Below, piece by piece: positions 12,182 to 24,453 of a stretch of 64,000 nt of DNA. A program made the translations under genes and the position numbers. The stretch is from Chlorokybus atmophyticus (Eukaryota > Streptophyta > Chlorokybophyceae > Chlorokybales > Chlorokybaceae). Where the stretch lies: contig RHPI01002262.1 in the NCBI GenBank assembly GCA_009103225.1, positions 875,478-939,477 of the forward strand. Reading direction: 5' to 3'. The notes below the pieces were generated by a model. It saw only the letters and a list, made by a program, of their open reading frames with translations. It had not been told where the DNA came from and did not search any database. Position 1 is the first letter of the stretch. Every line of letters begins with the position of its first letter.

Positions 12182-15100
12182 ATGGCGCTGGGCCGGGTGC
12201 TCGGCGCCGGCCGGGTGGGCCTCCGGAGGGCCTGGCCGACCGGGCTTCACCGCTTCAGGGAGCTTATGGTGGCTTCCTCCTCGACTTTGTCGTCGGAATC
12301 TTCTATATACCGCAGACACTTCTCCTCCTCTGCTGCCCCACCACCACCTCCTCCTCCTCCTGGCCCTGCCACCGCCGCTGCTCCAGGTAGACTTACTAAG
12401 TGACCAACGTGCTGACTCTTCGTGACTTGTCATGAGCAGCATTCACCGCATGGGAGGTCGCTTTCAACATGCATAACAAGCAACTACTTGTTAACGGCCA
12501 GTTTCTGTTTGGTGTGTCTTGCATGCTAAATTGTTTCGGTTGCAGCGGTCTTGAACTCATGCGTGTCACTTGCATCAGCAACAAGTTGCTGGTTGACAGT
12601 AAGGGTCAACTCAGTACAAGTGCAAGCATGCGTCTCCAGATCCAGCGCTTGGCATATTGCATGCTGTTCTCAAACACCGCCGCAGTCATGATCTGATAAA
12701 GTTGGCATGTGCAGTGTCCTTGCAGAAGTTGCACGATAACTTCCTTGATGGCACGAGCAGCACGTACCTCGAGTCGCTCGAGAAGGAATGGGCAAAGGAC
12801 CCGTCCTCGGTGCACCCTACATGGCGCACTGTGTTTGACAGTCTTAAAGAGGGCACAGTTGACAACGAACGCTACCGAGCATTCTCACAGGTATGATATT
12901 CCTACTTCATCACTGTCAAAGTTATTCGCAATGCATGCAAGGACATTGCTCATCAGCATACGTGTTGCACTTGCAGGCTGTGGCATTGAAGGCAGCGTCT
13001 TCTGCTGATATCCGCCCGGATGAATTAGGCAAGGTGATTCAGGAGAGCATGCGGTTGCTGCTGTTGGTGCGCGCGTACCAGGTGCAAGGCCACATGATTG
13101 CCAACCTGGACCCACTTGGATTGACGCAACCCAAGATGCCGGCCGAACTTGACCCCGCGCTGTACGGCTTCAGTGACGCAGACATGGATAGGAAGTTCTT
13201 CCTCGGCACGTGGCGCATGAAAGGCCTGTTGCATGAGCAGACCCCCGTGCGGACGCTGAGGTCAATACTCGAGCGGCTGAAACGCGTATACTCCGGCAAC
13301 ATCGGGTTTGAGTACATGCACATCCCGGATCGTGACCGGTGCAACTGGCTTCGGGAACGCATTGAAGACCTCAATCACAGGCGCTATGGCAAAGCAGAGA
13401 AAGAGGTGCTTCTGGACCGGCTCATGTGGGGCACAGAGTTCGAGAGCTTCCTGGAGTCCAAGTGGACATCAGCTAAGAGGTTTGGTCTGGAGGGCGGTGA
13501 AACCCTCATTCCAGGGATGAAAGCTCTCATTGATCGAAGTGCTGATCTCGGGGTGGAGAGCGTTGTCATTGGCATGCCACATCGCGGGCGTCTTAATGTA
13601 CTTGCAAATGTTGTGCGCAAGCCCATGGCGCAGATCTTCAGCGAGTTCTCAAAGGGTGTGGCGCCCATCAAGTCCGAAGACCCCGCGCAGTTCATTGGCT
13701 CCGGTGATGTCAAGTACCATCTCGGTACGTCATACGATCGCCCAACGCGTGGCGGCAAGCGCGTGCATCTGTCTCTCATTGCCAACCCAAGCCACCTCGA
13801 GGCTGTGGATCCGGTTGTTGAAGGCAAGACGCGCGCGAAGCAGTACTTTTCGCAAGACTTCTCACGTGACAAGAACATGGCTGTCCTCCTGCATGGCGAT
13901 GGTAGCTTTGCTGGTCAAGGAGTTGTTTTTGAGACCTTTGATATGAGCAACCTGCCGGAGTACACTACTGGTGGCACTGTGCACATTGTTGTCAACAATC
14001 AGGTACACAGTCTGCATGTGCTCTGTACATTTGTCATCAAGTTGTGTTTGTGATTGGAATTCAAGTTTAGCTTGCTTGCTGACTTTGCTGGCAACAGGTG
14101 GCATTCACAACGGATCCCAAGTACAGCAGGTCCAGCGCTTATTGCACAGATGTGGCCAAGGCGCTTAATGCACCTATATTCCATGTCAATGGAGATGATC
14201 CAGAGGCTGTCCAGTATGTTTGCGAGCTGGCGGCCGAGTGGCGTCAGCGATGGAAGGAAGATGTGGTCATTGACATTGTAAGTGATCATGCACTGCATAC
14301 CCTGCACATGCTGCATGTTGCATAGCCCGCTTGCAGCAGCTCATAATGCAACCATTGTGCAGGTATGCTACAGGAAGTTTGGTCACAATGAGATTGATGA
14401 GCCGTCCTTCACACAGCCATTACTTTACCAGCGCATCCGATCGCACACACCAGCTCTGAGTGAGTGCTTACTGCAATTGGTGGTTTGCACTGCTTGATGC
14501 TGTGCTTAACTCCTCTCTGCATGTGACACAATGGCCACTCTGTACAAATGGCTGGTCGGAAGGTCAGTGCGTTGACTGATGCAGTTGTCTCCGTGCAGGT
14601 TCTTACTCAAAGAAGCTGATTGATTCTGGGGAGTTTACGGATGCAGAGGTCAAGGCCATGGACGACCGCGTGAGGTCCATCCTGAATGAAGAGTTTGAGA
14701 ACAGCAAGACTTACACGATGAAGGATGTCGATTGGTTGGCGTCTCATTGGAAGGGTTTCCGCGGCCCGGGCCAACTGTCTCGTATCAGGAACACGGGTGT
14801 ACCAAAGAAGATCCTTGAAGATGTTGGCCGCGCAATTACCACCCTACCTGAGGGTTTCAGTGCACATCGGTATGTGACGCGTTGCCAAGGGCGATCCCAG
14901 GCTACGCATAGCCAATTGTCTAGCTGGTGCTAATGTGTCATTGCCTCTGCAGTGCGCTGAAGAGAGTGTATGAAGCAAGGCGGCAGATGATTGAGACTGG
15001 TGAGGGTATTGACTGGGGAACGGCGGAGGCGTTGGCATTCGGCACGCTGCTTGTCGAGGGCAACCACGTGCGTTTGAGTGGGCAGGACGTGGAGCGGGGA

Positions 15101-16231
15101 ACATTTTCCCATCGCCACTCTGTCGTACATGATCAGAAGACGGGTGAACGCTACATTCCCTTGAGTCATGTTGTTCCTGACGCCCCTCCCGGCTTGTTCA
15201 CTGTTTGCAATAGCTCCCTCTCTGAGTTTGGCGTGCTGGGCTTCGAGCTTGGCTACTCAATGGAGTCGCCCAATTCGCTCGTGTTGTGGGAAGCGCAGTT
15301 TGGGGACTTTGCCAACGGCGCACAGGTCATTATTGACCAGTTCCTGTCTTGTGGTGAGGCCAAGTGGCTGCGGCAGACCGGGCTGGTGTGTTTGTTGCCC
15401 CACGGGTACGATGGACAAGGGCCAGAGCACTCATCGGCGAGGTTGGAACGGTTCCTGCAGCTTGCGGATGACAACCCTGCAGAAATACCCCCCATGGACC
15501 CTTCAGTCCGCACGCAGCTGCAGCAGTGCAATTGGCAGGTCTGCAACGTGACCACTCCAGCAAACTACTTCCACGTGCTGCGACGACAAATTCACCGCGA
15601 CTTCCGTAAGCCTCTCATCATAATGTCGCCGAAGAACCTCCTTCGCCATCCCAAGGTCAAGTCCCACATCACCGAGTTTGATGACGAGCAGGGCCATCCC
15701 GACTGGGACAAGCAGGGCACCCGCTTCAAGCGCATAATCAAGGACAAGGGCAACCACCAGGCCAAGGAGACGGGCTTCAAGCGACTGGTCCTGTGCAGTG
15801 GCAAAGTGTACTACGAACTTGATGAGCTGCGCGAATCGCTCGGCCTCAACGATACGGTCGCCATCTGCCGCGTGGAGCAGATCTGCCCCTTCCCTTGGGA
15901 CCTCATCCAGCGCGAGATTAGGCGCTACGAGGGTGCGGAGATAGTGTGGGCACAGGAGGAGCCCATGAACATGGGAGCGTGGAGCTACGTCTTCCCTCGC
16001 ATGCACACAGTGCTCAAGGTATGGCTGCTGAGATGTCAATTGCAGGTAATCCTGACGTGTTGTATGCATTGTAACTTAACATATAGCGCATCATTGCAGG
16101 GAGAGGGCAGGAGTATTGATGAGCTGAGGTATGTTGGACGGCTGCCAGCCGCATCTCCTGCAACAGGCTATCTGGAGCAGCACAAGAGAGAGCAGACGCA
16201 GCTGGTCAAGGAAGCAGTCACCTTGGAGTAA
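12182..16231 (+). CDS. OGDH: 2-oxoglutarate dehydrogenase E1 component, mitochondrial
   Basis: This is the thiamin-diphosphate E1 subunit that decarboxylates 2-oxoglutarate in the TCA-cycle 2-oxoglutarate dehydrogenase complex of the mitochondrial matrix. Eight exons keep phase throughout: 12182-12386, 12715-12890, 12977-14002, 14098-14277, 14363-14459, 14599-14869, 14953-16018 and 16100-16231. They encode about 1,050 residues, close to the usual 1,000-1,050. The first exon is an Arg/Ala/Ser-rich presequence with a Pro run, as expected for mitochondrial import. The mature part opens with [14 protein letters not shown]. Family landmarks follow: [22 protein letters not shown], the ThDP/Mg region [42 protein letters not shown] and [12 protein letters not shown]. 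The ATG was chosen because the presequence begins there, just downstream of a telo-box-like motif. Confidence 0.97.
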
Positions 16232-16926
16232 ATGGGGCAATTTTGTGTGCAGTAGCAGTGTGACGTTGTGTACTGTGTATAACTACCAAGCATGCTAGGC
16301 TTGTAATGCTACGAAGCCGGTGGCCTGCCAGTTGCTGCTGGCCTTCCTGCATGAATAGCTATAAGACCGGCTTCTGCACAGTTTTGCATTGAGCAGTTGC
16401 TGTTAAGGCGTGCGCATCATCCTGCGGGTGCAGGATGCACTGCAGTTCAACGATCTTAATATGTGAACCACTGTTGCCACGTGCTGTATTGCATTTGCTG
16501 TATAGATCTCAGTCCGGTATATACACATGGACAAGGTTGGGCTACCGTTACCTACCTACCAGTAGTAGCCGTGTTTGCCATATTGTGAGGTAATTACTCG
16601 TATTCACACGTGTACTGGGTAGGCAGTTACGTGTCCCTGCGTAGCACACAACAACAATTACTGCAAAGTATGCACTCAGCATGCACGATACAGCTCTTGG
16701 ACATGGCTGCACGTAACCACTGGGCGACGGCCACAAGTTCAACATCACACACCCTTTTTGACCTGAAGTCATCATCTGTAAGGACACATGAAGATCATGC
16801 AATGGAGTTGTATAAGCAATTGCACAGGGTATCAGCTACATTTAGCGTTTGCCTTCCATCCTGGGGTGGGGGGTGATCCTAGGTCACACACACGCACCGC
16901 GTGTACCTTGTACAAAGGATATGCCC
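16232..16926. other. 3' flank of OGDH, no gene seen
   Basis: A TGTAA element at 16302-16306, 71 bases past the OGDH stop, could be a polyadenylation signal of the type used in green algae. The rest is unremarkable sequence running up to the assembly gap. Just before the gap is a short motif that recurs at about 17899-17952. Confidence 0.45.
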
Positions 16927-17614
16927 NNNNNNNNNNNNNNNNNNNNNNNNNNNNNNNNNNNNNNNNNNNNNNNNNNNNNNNNNNNNNNNNNNNNNNNNNN
17001 NNNNNNNNNNNNNNNNNNNNNNNNNNNNNNNNNNNNNNNNNNNNNNNNNNNNNNNNNNNNNNNNNNNNNNNNNNNNNNNNNNNNNNNNNNNNNNNNNNNN
17101 NNNNNNNNNNNNNNNNNNNNNNNNNNNNNNNNNNNNNNNNNNNNNNNNNNNNNNNNNNNNNNNNNNNNNNNNNNNNNNNNNNNNNNNNNNNNNNNNNNNN
17201 NNNNNNNNNNNNNNNNNNNNNNNNNNNNNNNNNNNNNNNNNNNNNNNNNNNNNNNNNNNNNNNNNNNNNNNNNNNNNNNNNNNNNNNNNNNNNNNNNNNN
17301 NNNNNNNNNNNNNNNNNNNNNNNNNNNNNNNNNNNNNNNNNNNNNNNNNNNNNNNNNNNNNNNNNNNNNNNNNNNNNNNNNNNNNNNNNNNNNNNNNNNN
17401 NNNNNNNNNNNNNNNNNNNNNNNNNNNNNNNNNNNNNNNNNNNNNNNNNNNNNNNNNNNNNNNNNNNNNNNNNNNNNNNNNNNNNNNNNNNNNNNNNNNN
17501 NNNNNNNNNNNNNNNNNNNNNNNNNNNNNNNNNNNNNNNNNNNNNNNNNNNNNNNNNNNNNNNNNNNNNNNNNNNNNNNNNNNNNNNNNNNNNNNNNNNN
17601 NNNNNNNNNNNNNN
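16927..17614. other. Assembly gap (688 N)
   Basis: This is a run of N. Open frames spanning it are artefacts. The left edge, GTGTACCTTGTACAAAGGATATGCCC, and the right edge, CGCCCCCTGG, resemble a locus at about 17899-17970. There a similar motif ends in a long C homopolymer, which suggests the gap begins in a poly-C tract. Confidence 0.98.
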
Positions 17615-19772
17615 CGCCCCCTGGCGCTCTCTATGTCTCTGTGTGTGTGTGCATGTGCACACACACGCAGAGAAATTGTTGGTAGTAGAGTAGGTAGGAA
17701 AGTTAGCAAGTAATAGTAGCCCGATGGTCTACATAAGCGGTGTGAGCTGCATGTTGATATCATGCTTGGTCCATTGCACGTGTTGCACATATTCTGTACA
17801 CAATGTCATTTGTATGACACCTTGCATGTGTTGCTGCGTGCTGACTGGACTACACGTTGTGCATGCGCATGCATGTCCAGCATTTAATGTACACCTACCG
17901 CGTGTACCTGCACAAAAACTGCCTCTAGCATATCCTGTACAAAGGTTATGCCCCGCCCCCCCCCCCCCTTGTATCTCTATATCTCTCTCTGAGCGCGCAA
18001 GCGCGCATGCTTACGTATAGTAAATGCATAGGGGAATTGCCCATTGAAACCACACCACGCATGCAACACGCTGCATAACGTGTACAAAGAATGCAATGCG
18101 GTGATATGAGTATAATTAGGGTAGGTTGACATTGCTATTTGTATAGTTGGGTGGCATTCCATAAGAGGTAACTACCAATGGCGGTTGAGTAAAAAGGCGT
18201 ACCTGCTTTGAAGTGGAGCGCCGGCACCACCTACGATAGCGACTATAGTAGGGCTGGAGCGCCTTCACTCGATGCCTGCCATCGAGCTGCCATCTAGAGA
18301 AGCATCATTCGTGCCGTCTGCCTTTGTGGAGCTGAACTCGACTATGCTCTGGGAGGCACTGGTGACGTCGAAAATGTTGGCAACCGATAAACATATAAGC
18401 ACTAAAACCTATTCCTGGATAGGCCCGCAATGTACTTGGCAACGTTCCGGCATTGAGCCGCTTATGGGGGCATAAGGAAATTGGGAGTTGCAAGTAATGT
18501 ACATGCTCCTCCTTTGTGTGTATAGTACCCGCTGCAGCTGGTTCGCTGATACAATTAGTCCTTGTGCTTATGAGTTTTGGGCAAGATGAACTGTGCCAGG
18601 TGCTGATAAGCAGCTTGCATAGAGCTAATCAGTATGTATGCCAGCAGTAACTACTGATGTGACATGTTGAGACTGAAGAGACATGTCTTTCACAGATGTA
18701 TTGTGCGATACAATGTCTAACCTTGCTGCAATCATAAACATTTTGTCAAGAGTGGGCATTGTGTTACTTGTCATAATACATTTACGGTTGAACAATGCAA
18801 GACAATGCGCGAAAGTTGAGCGCAGCGTCATCATGTGCGACACATTACGCCAACGTCAAATCGGGTATGCGATTATGAATATAATAATATAATAATATCA
18901 CCCGCAAGTTCAATGTCATATTATGCATCAGGTGTGCAGTGTGTGTCGAATGTGTCATCTATACATATTGCGCTGAAGTGTAACAACAAATTCTATTTGC
19001 TCGCTTGCATATGTCTCATTGTCACACACACACAATATGCTGTTATGAGCACTCTATCGCAATCAATTTTACAACTCAAGCACTCATGATAGAATGCTTG
19101 TGTAAAGTTAGATGCGCAGAGCGCTGTTTTGCTGTCGCATTCGAATTTCCCATATCTTCGCGAAGGGCAATGGAATCTCTTAGATGCATACTTAGAACTG
19201 TACTCTATGCATGTTATTATATAATTGCAAGAATACGGCGGCAACCTGCCTGATTCGGGAGGAATTGGTGCAATTGAGGCACCCATCGACCATGTTCATT
19301 ACATACTATCATTATATCATATGCTCATGCATATTACGCAGTGATGCGCAATCATTTTAGAATACTACATGTACATTTGGCCGATATTGAGAGGTCTGCT
19401 TATATAGAAATCGTGCAAGCGTCCAACTGGCTTGAGAATGGGATGGACATTCCTTAACAGAATTACTTGTCAATGACAAGTTGTCATCAGTATGGTAGGC
19501 ACGCTGTTTTCGGCAAGGCTTGTGCCAGTGGCATGCATCTTGATTGATGGAGTGGCTTGCATGCGCCACAATTCATGAGTTGCCATACATGTAGCATTCC
19601 AAAACCTGACATGTCGCAACACGTGACTTGCGAGAGGGCCATCCGTACCAAAACCCAGAACGGTTTGTCTAGAGCAAGCCAAGCCGCCCTGGACGCGACG
19701 GCCGCGGCGGGCGAGGCCGACGCCGACGCCGACGAGGAGGCGGAGGACAAGGAGGAGGACCAAGGGTAGGGC
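17615..19772. other. Intergenic region, no gene seen
   Basis: The region contains a homopolymer-C run at about 17957-17968 followed by TCTCTCT and alternating GCGC stretches. It is AT-rich around 18860-19400. An acidic open frame on the plus strand (Asp/Glu/Ala-rich, codons at about 19679-19769) ends three bases before the start codon of the next gene. This is more likely 5' UTR than a separate gene. Confidence 0.5.
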
Positions 19773-22700
19773 ATGATGAAGACGGCCGGTGGCGGTGCGG
19801 GCATTGCGACGGTCACGGCGATCCTCCTGGCCGCGGCCCTGCTGTCTGCCCTTACGCCGCCCGCTTCTGGTATGTGCTTTGCTGCTGCTGCGGACGCGGG
19901 TGTTGTTGTTGATGATGAGGATGAGGCCAAGGAGGCGGAGTACAAGTAGGAGGTAATGGCTGTAAGCAACTGACTGGATCTTGCTCGTCCTGTGCAGGTA
20001 ATGTGTATTACACTAGCTGGCTGGCCACCATAGTGCTGGGGCACAACTTCACGGACTACCTGCAGTCGCCAGTGGCCTACCGGGCGGGCCTGGCCGGCGA
20101 CATTGCCGCTGCCCTCAATGTCACCCTCAGTGACGTCGTTCACGTGCGTGGCGCCTTCTACCACGTCAAGGGCTTGCAAGCCGTTATCCAATTTGTCAAC
20201 AACCATGGCGCCGGTCACTCCCCCCGGAATCTGGCTGAAACCCTAGTGGCTGCAGATTACACCCAGGCTGGAAGGTATTGTATGACACACATAACATCAG
20301 TGTGGCTTGCGCCCCTAAGCTACACATACGCGTGTGCCAACTTCATGACTACGGCATGTCATGCTTGTCCTGAGAGATTTAAGCTTCGCGTGTCGATAGT
20401 ACTTGCTGTTGTCGCCTCGTGCGATTGAGTCTGAAAAAACATTGAAGCGAAGAGTGTGATGCCTGTTCATCGCATTGCTTACATACATTGTCTGTAGGCC
20501 ACTAACACTAAACGATAAACATTCAACTTGTTGTGGTCGTCTATTGAAATTGTAGCATAGGTAAAGGTTGTTTGACTATCTTTGTGTTTATGCGTGTGCT
20601 TTCTGCAGTTTGTGCCTACACATTGCGGGCTGGTTAGTCACATTTGTGCGCGCGCAAGCATGCGTGTCCTGACTTCTGCTTTACTAAGTGCTTGAGTGTG
20701 TATTCAATAGGTATTTAAGAGAAGCCATCCGCGGGTTGGATGTTGGTTTGGGTGCAATTGGCGCGAGAGCTGTCCCGCAATGTGAAAGCTGTTCAGACAC
20801 CTATCAGATGCGTCCTCCGCCGTTCTTCGAGTGCAACTGCGTGCGTGCATTGGACGTGCACTTGCGTCTGGGCCGGGCGGTACCCAACGCAACGCTTGCG
20901 AGCATGACTCTTGGCTTCCGGATGGCGGCGGTACTAAAGTCCCGCCCCAACCTCTTGAGCTTTGACTACAACCCAACCAACAAATCGATGATCATACATG
21001 TGTTCCCGCCGCCGGGGCAGCATGTGGTCCCGCCGGTTCACACGTCCGAAATGGTCAAAATCATGACAAAGAGGACCACCAACATGCAGCGCGTGCTCGG
21101 GTCTTTTGTTGTGCAGATGATCGCACTTGGGAGCCACTTGCCGATGAAGTATTGGGCCCCGCCGCAGTATGACTACCCGTGCTACGTGGACTGTGGACCC
21201 ACGCCAAACGTGAACACCGAGCCGTGGCTCGCGCGTGTCACGCTGCTGCGTGGGTACTCTGCGTACAAAGACAACCCCGCGCAGACCTTTGCGCAGCTTG
21301 CTGCCGACGCTGAAGTACTTATGACGCGACTCACCCCTGCTCAGGTGAGCTGCTGCTACTGCTGCTGTTGTTGTTATTGTTGTAACTATGTCTGTGTGTA
21401 CGTGCTTCTTGTGTGAAGTTTCCACCAACCTTGTAGTCAATGTCACCGTCCACATCAACATTATTGTCATTATCGCCGTCATCATCATCAACAACAACAA
21501 CAACAACAACAACAACATCGTATCATGGTCATCAACAGCAGTTGCAGCAACTCTATCACCATTAAGAACATTGGCATCATCACCGCGTTACGGGTTGAGG
21601 CTTACATGTGTTTTTGTGTGCGTCAGTTGCAAGTGGCAGGGGTTATTCCTGTCGAGCAAGATGCAATGCTTGTGGTCCTCGAGGTGTCGTATGACGAGGG
21701 GCAGTTATGGAATCCCGGCAACTTGACCCGACAGCTGGCAAGCCGCTTGCTGTCAATGAGCCCGATCCTGCAAAACACCACATTGTTCAGGTTCTATGAC
21801 AACTCAACCGCACCCGACTTGTTACCAACACCCGGTGAGTATTATACATACAGTGTGGTGTTGTTGTGTGTATGTATTCTGTGTGGAGGTGTGGCGCGTG
21901 CATGCGCAACTGCGCACGTGCGAGGCACACAATTTACGACAAATCCGATACATATTAACATGTGTGCGAACTGTGCAGCTTGCGCGGCGTGTTCAGACCC
22001 ACGCAAAGAGCTCAGGCCGCCACCTTACTTCACATGCGATTGCGTGGCGCCGTTGTTCCTCAACATCACGCTCTCGGACACATTGAGCGCGGCTTATCAT
22101 GCCTCAGGCCAGCTGTCTGTTCGCTTTGCCGACGCCATCGGCACCGACCCTTCCTTAGTCACCATCGAGTACTTTTCTCCCACTCTCGCGCAAGTCATTG
22201 TGTTCCCGCCTCCCATTGCAACCTTTGCTTATGATGCCGACATCGCACCCGTCGTGCGGCTATTCAGAGGCGCCAACGGGCCGATACCGATGCAAGACGT
22301 GTTATCGGGGCCTCAGGCCTTGATATCGGCCTCATTCGGTGGGAAGATTGTGTTCGAAATCAATGCCGCCTCGCCATCGCCCCCGACTTTCGACCCACAT
22401 TCCAATGCACCCGTTGTGATGGACTTAATGTTGGCATCCCCGTACAGTTCTTATTCAATCGACCCGCAGGCGTTTGAAGCCAGCTTTATTTCCGATCTCA
22501 TGAGTATGGCTAAACGTGCGATTCCTAACCTTGTGGCCGTCACAACCAAAGTCACAGGCGCAGCGCCTACCGACACCGGGATGCAGGTGTGTATATGTTT
22601 TGCTTGTGTGCAAGTGCATGGTAAGACAAGCTTTTGTGCCCACGGCGACATTCTGTGCATCTCCGAGCGACTGCATACTTGTGCGCGTGCGCGTGCGCGT

Positions 22701-24055
22701 GCGTGTGCGTGTGCGTGTGCGTGTGCGTGTGCGTGTGCGTGTGCGTGTGCCTGTGCATGGTATGTATGGCCAGGTAGATGTGTGGCGACGCTGTTTTTGT
22801 ATGTGCATACAGCAGACAATGTCTCATATACCACAAGTGCAGCAGTGTCTTGCGCACGCCATTGCATGCTTGTGTGCCACACATACACACGCGTCTTTTT
22901 GGGAAACAAAGCACAACCTTTGCGCAGGTTTCACTCGTCATCAGTGACGTGTTGGGCAGCACGCCAGGCGACGTGGCGGCATATCTTCGTGACGCGTCGA
23001 CAACATACCCACCCGTGCTCCCGAGCATCATCGATCGGAGCTTCATCCCAACATTGAGCGCAGTCCCTTCCTGTGCGGCGTGCCCACCGTTGCAGGCCAC
23101 AAGGCCACCACCGACATTGCACACATGCGAGTGCGTGACACCTGTGACGGCCCAAATTACTCTCACCAGCCCTCGCGCATACCAACACAACGACTCGCTT
23201 TGGCTTCATGAGCGCCTTGCGGAAGCGTTGGGTGTTGAGCCGAACCTCCTCGTGAGCGTTCTTGACGACAAAGCCACAACCCTCACAATCCAGGTGTTCC
23301 CGCCATCTCCGGCAAACGCCCTTCGCGGCCCCGATGTTGCCCACCTTCTGGACCGCCTCCTCCTTCGTCTTCATGGCCAACACACCCCACTTGAACTGTT
23401 ACTTGGCAGGTACGTGTGTTTGCATGCGCATGTGTGCACGCGCGCGCGCGCGTGCGTGACTAACACCACACACCACATTGGCCTAACATAACATCTTGAT
23501 AACTTGCTGCCCAAAACGCTTATAGAATTTGTCGCATCGCATAACATGTGCATGGTTGTGTTCATCCAACATGTTTGCAAGATTGACTGAGTTGTTGAGT
23601 GCGTGTGTGCAACATGCGTGACACTTCCAACTGACATCCTTGCGTGGTGCAGTTTTAGGCTGGAGACGCTGTATGCGGGCGCGGAGTTGTGGTACAGTGC
23701 GCCCGCGCTGGACTCGCAGAGGGCGGGAGGGTCCAACATGGTGCTGGCGTCCTCCGCGGGGGCATTGCTCGGGACATTGGGTGTGTGCATGGCGGCGACG
23801 GCGTGCATGATGCTCTGTTTTGCATTGGTGATAAGGTGTGCTATGTGGCGTGGAGGAGGAGCACACATGCCCAACAAACTCTCCTACACGCCTGCGCCGC
23901 ACACCCACAAAACCCAACCTCATGTCGAGGTTGTGATGCACACCAAACGTGTACCAATCTCGGAGATTTGTGAAGTGGTGTCACCCACCAACCATCAGGT
24001 GTTCCCAATGACTCTGGTTGCCAGGCCAACACCCGGCATGGCAGTGCAACAGTAG
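19773..24055 (+). CDS. Secreted/type I membrane protein with three ALE2-like Cys modules, no kinase
   Basis: Seven phase-consistent exons (19773-19869, 19998-20274, 20711-21344, 21627-21834, 21979-22586, 22928-23409, 23653-24055) encode about 902 residues. An N-terminal hydrophobic signal peptide (residues about 10-30) and one membrane helix near residues 797-830, followed by a basic/His-rich tail, indicate a cell-surface protein with a short cytoplasmic end. The ectodomain alternates two units three times. One is an alpha/beta module of about 100 residues (a hydrophobic strand, a 'F...LA..L' helix, then another strand). The other is a Cys module with the pattern CxxC...RPPPxxxxCxCV, about 60 residues, then (V/I)FPP. 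The Cys modules begin at about 20781, 21981 and 23072. From memory this pattern resembles the ectodomain of plant ALE2-type and some LRR receptor kinases, but no kinase follows. Function is unknown; adhesion or sensing is inference. Confidence 0.8.
22680..22751. repeat. Alternating purine-pyrimidine (GTGTGC/GCGTGC) microsatellite in an intron
   Basis: This simple repeat of GTGCGT-type units lies inside the intron between exons 5 and 6 of the gene at 19773-24055. The alternating purine-pyrimidine composition is Z-DNA-prone. Translated frames such as Val-Arg or Cys-Ala runs are artefacts. Confidence 0.9.
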
Positions 24056-24453
24056 TCATGTGTAGCAAAACAGTCGCGATGTCATAAAAGGATGCGCATT
24101 TGTGGTTTTGGCAGTAGAAAGGTTGGAATAAGGATACAATATTTGTCCATAGGCAGTGGTATGTAAATAGTTACTATATTTGGAATTAATCGGACACCGC
24201 TTTGTGGGTGCAGCTAAATTATGAACTTGAGTTGGTAGCAGAGCGCTCTTTACGTTGTTGTGGGGGTGTTTATGCAAGGTGGCTTGGGTGCATGTGGTTG
24301 TACCATGTAGAGCGTTGACACTTGACGATGTGCACATATACATTTTATGAGTTATCAACTTATGTCGAAATTCGCGTGTATTACAATGCCCATAAAGTCT
24401 GCCCCTTGACTGCTGCCAACGCTGAGCTACATGATGTACACGTGCACACGCAT
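24056..24453. other. Convergent 3' ends, no gene seen
   Basis: This is a short intergenic region between two converging genes. TGTAA on the plus strand at 24162-24166 (107 bases past one stop) and TTACA at 24381-24385 (69 bases past the minus-strand stop) could be the two polyadenylation signals. Confidence 0.45.

Noticed and set aside
16788-17790. Open frames of 270-300 residues across the N run
   Set aside because: They exist only because N codons contain no stops.
22455-23190. Val-Arg, Cys-Ala and His-Thr repeat open frames
   Set aside because: They are simple-repeat translations of the GTGCGT tract inside an intron of the real plus-strand gene.
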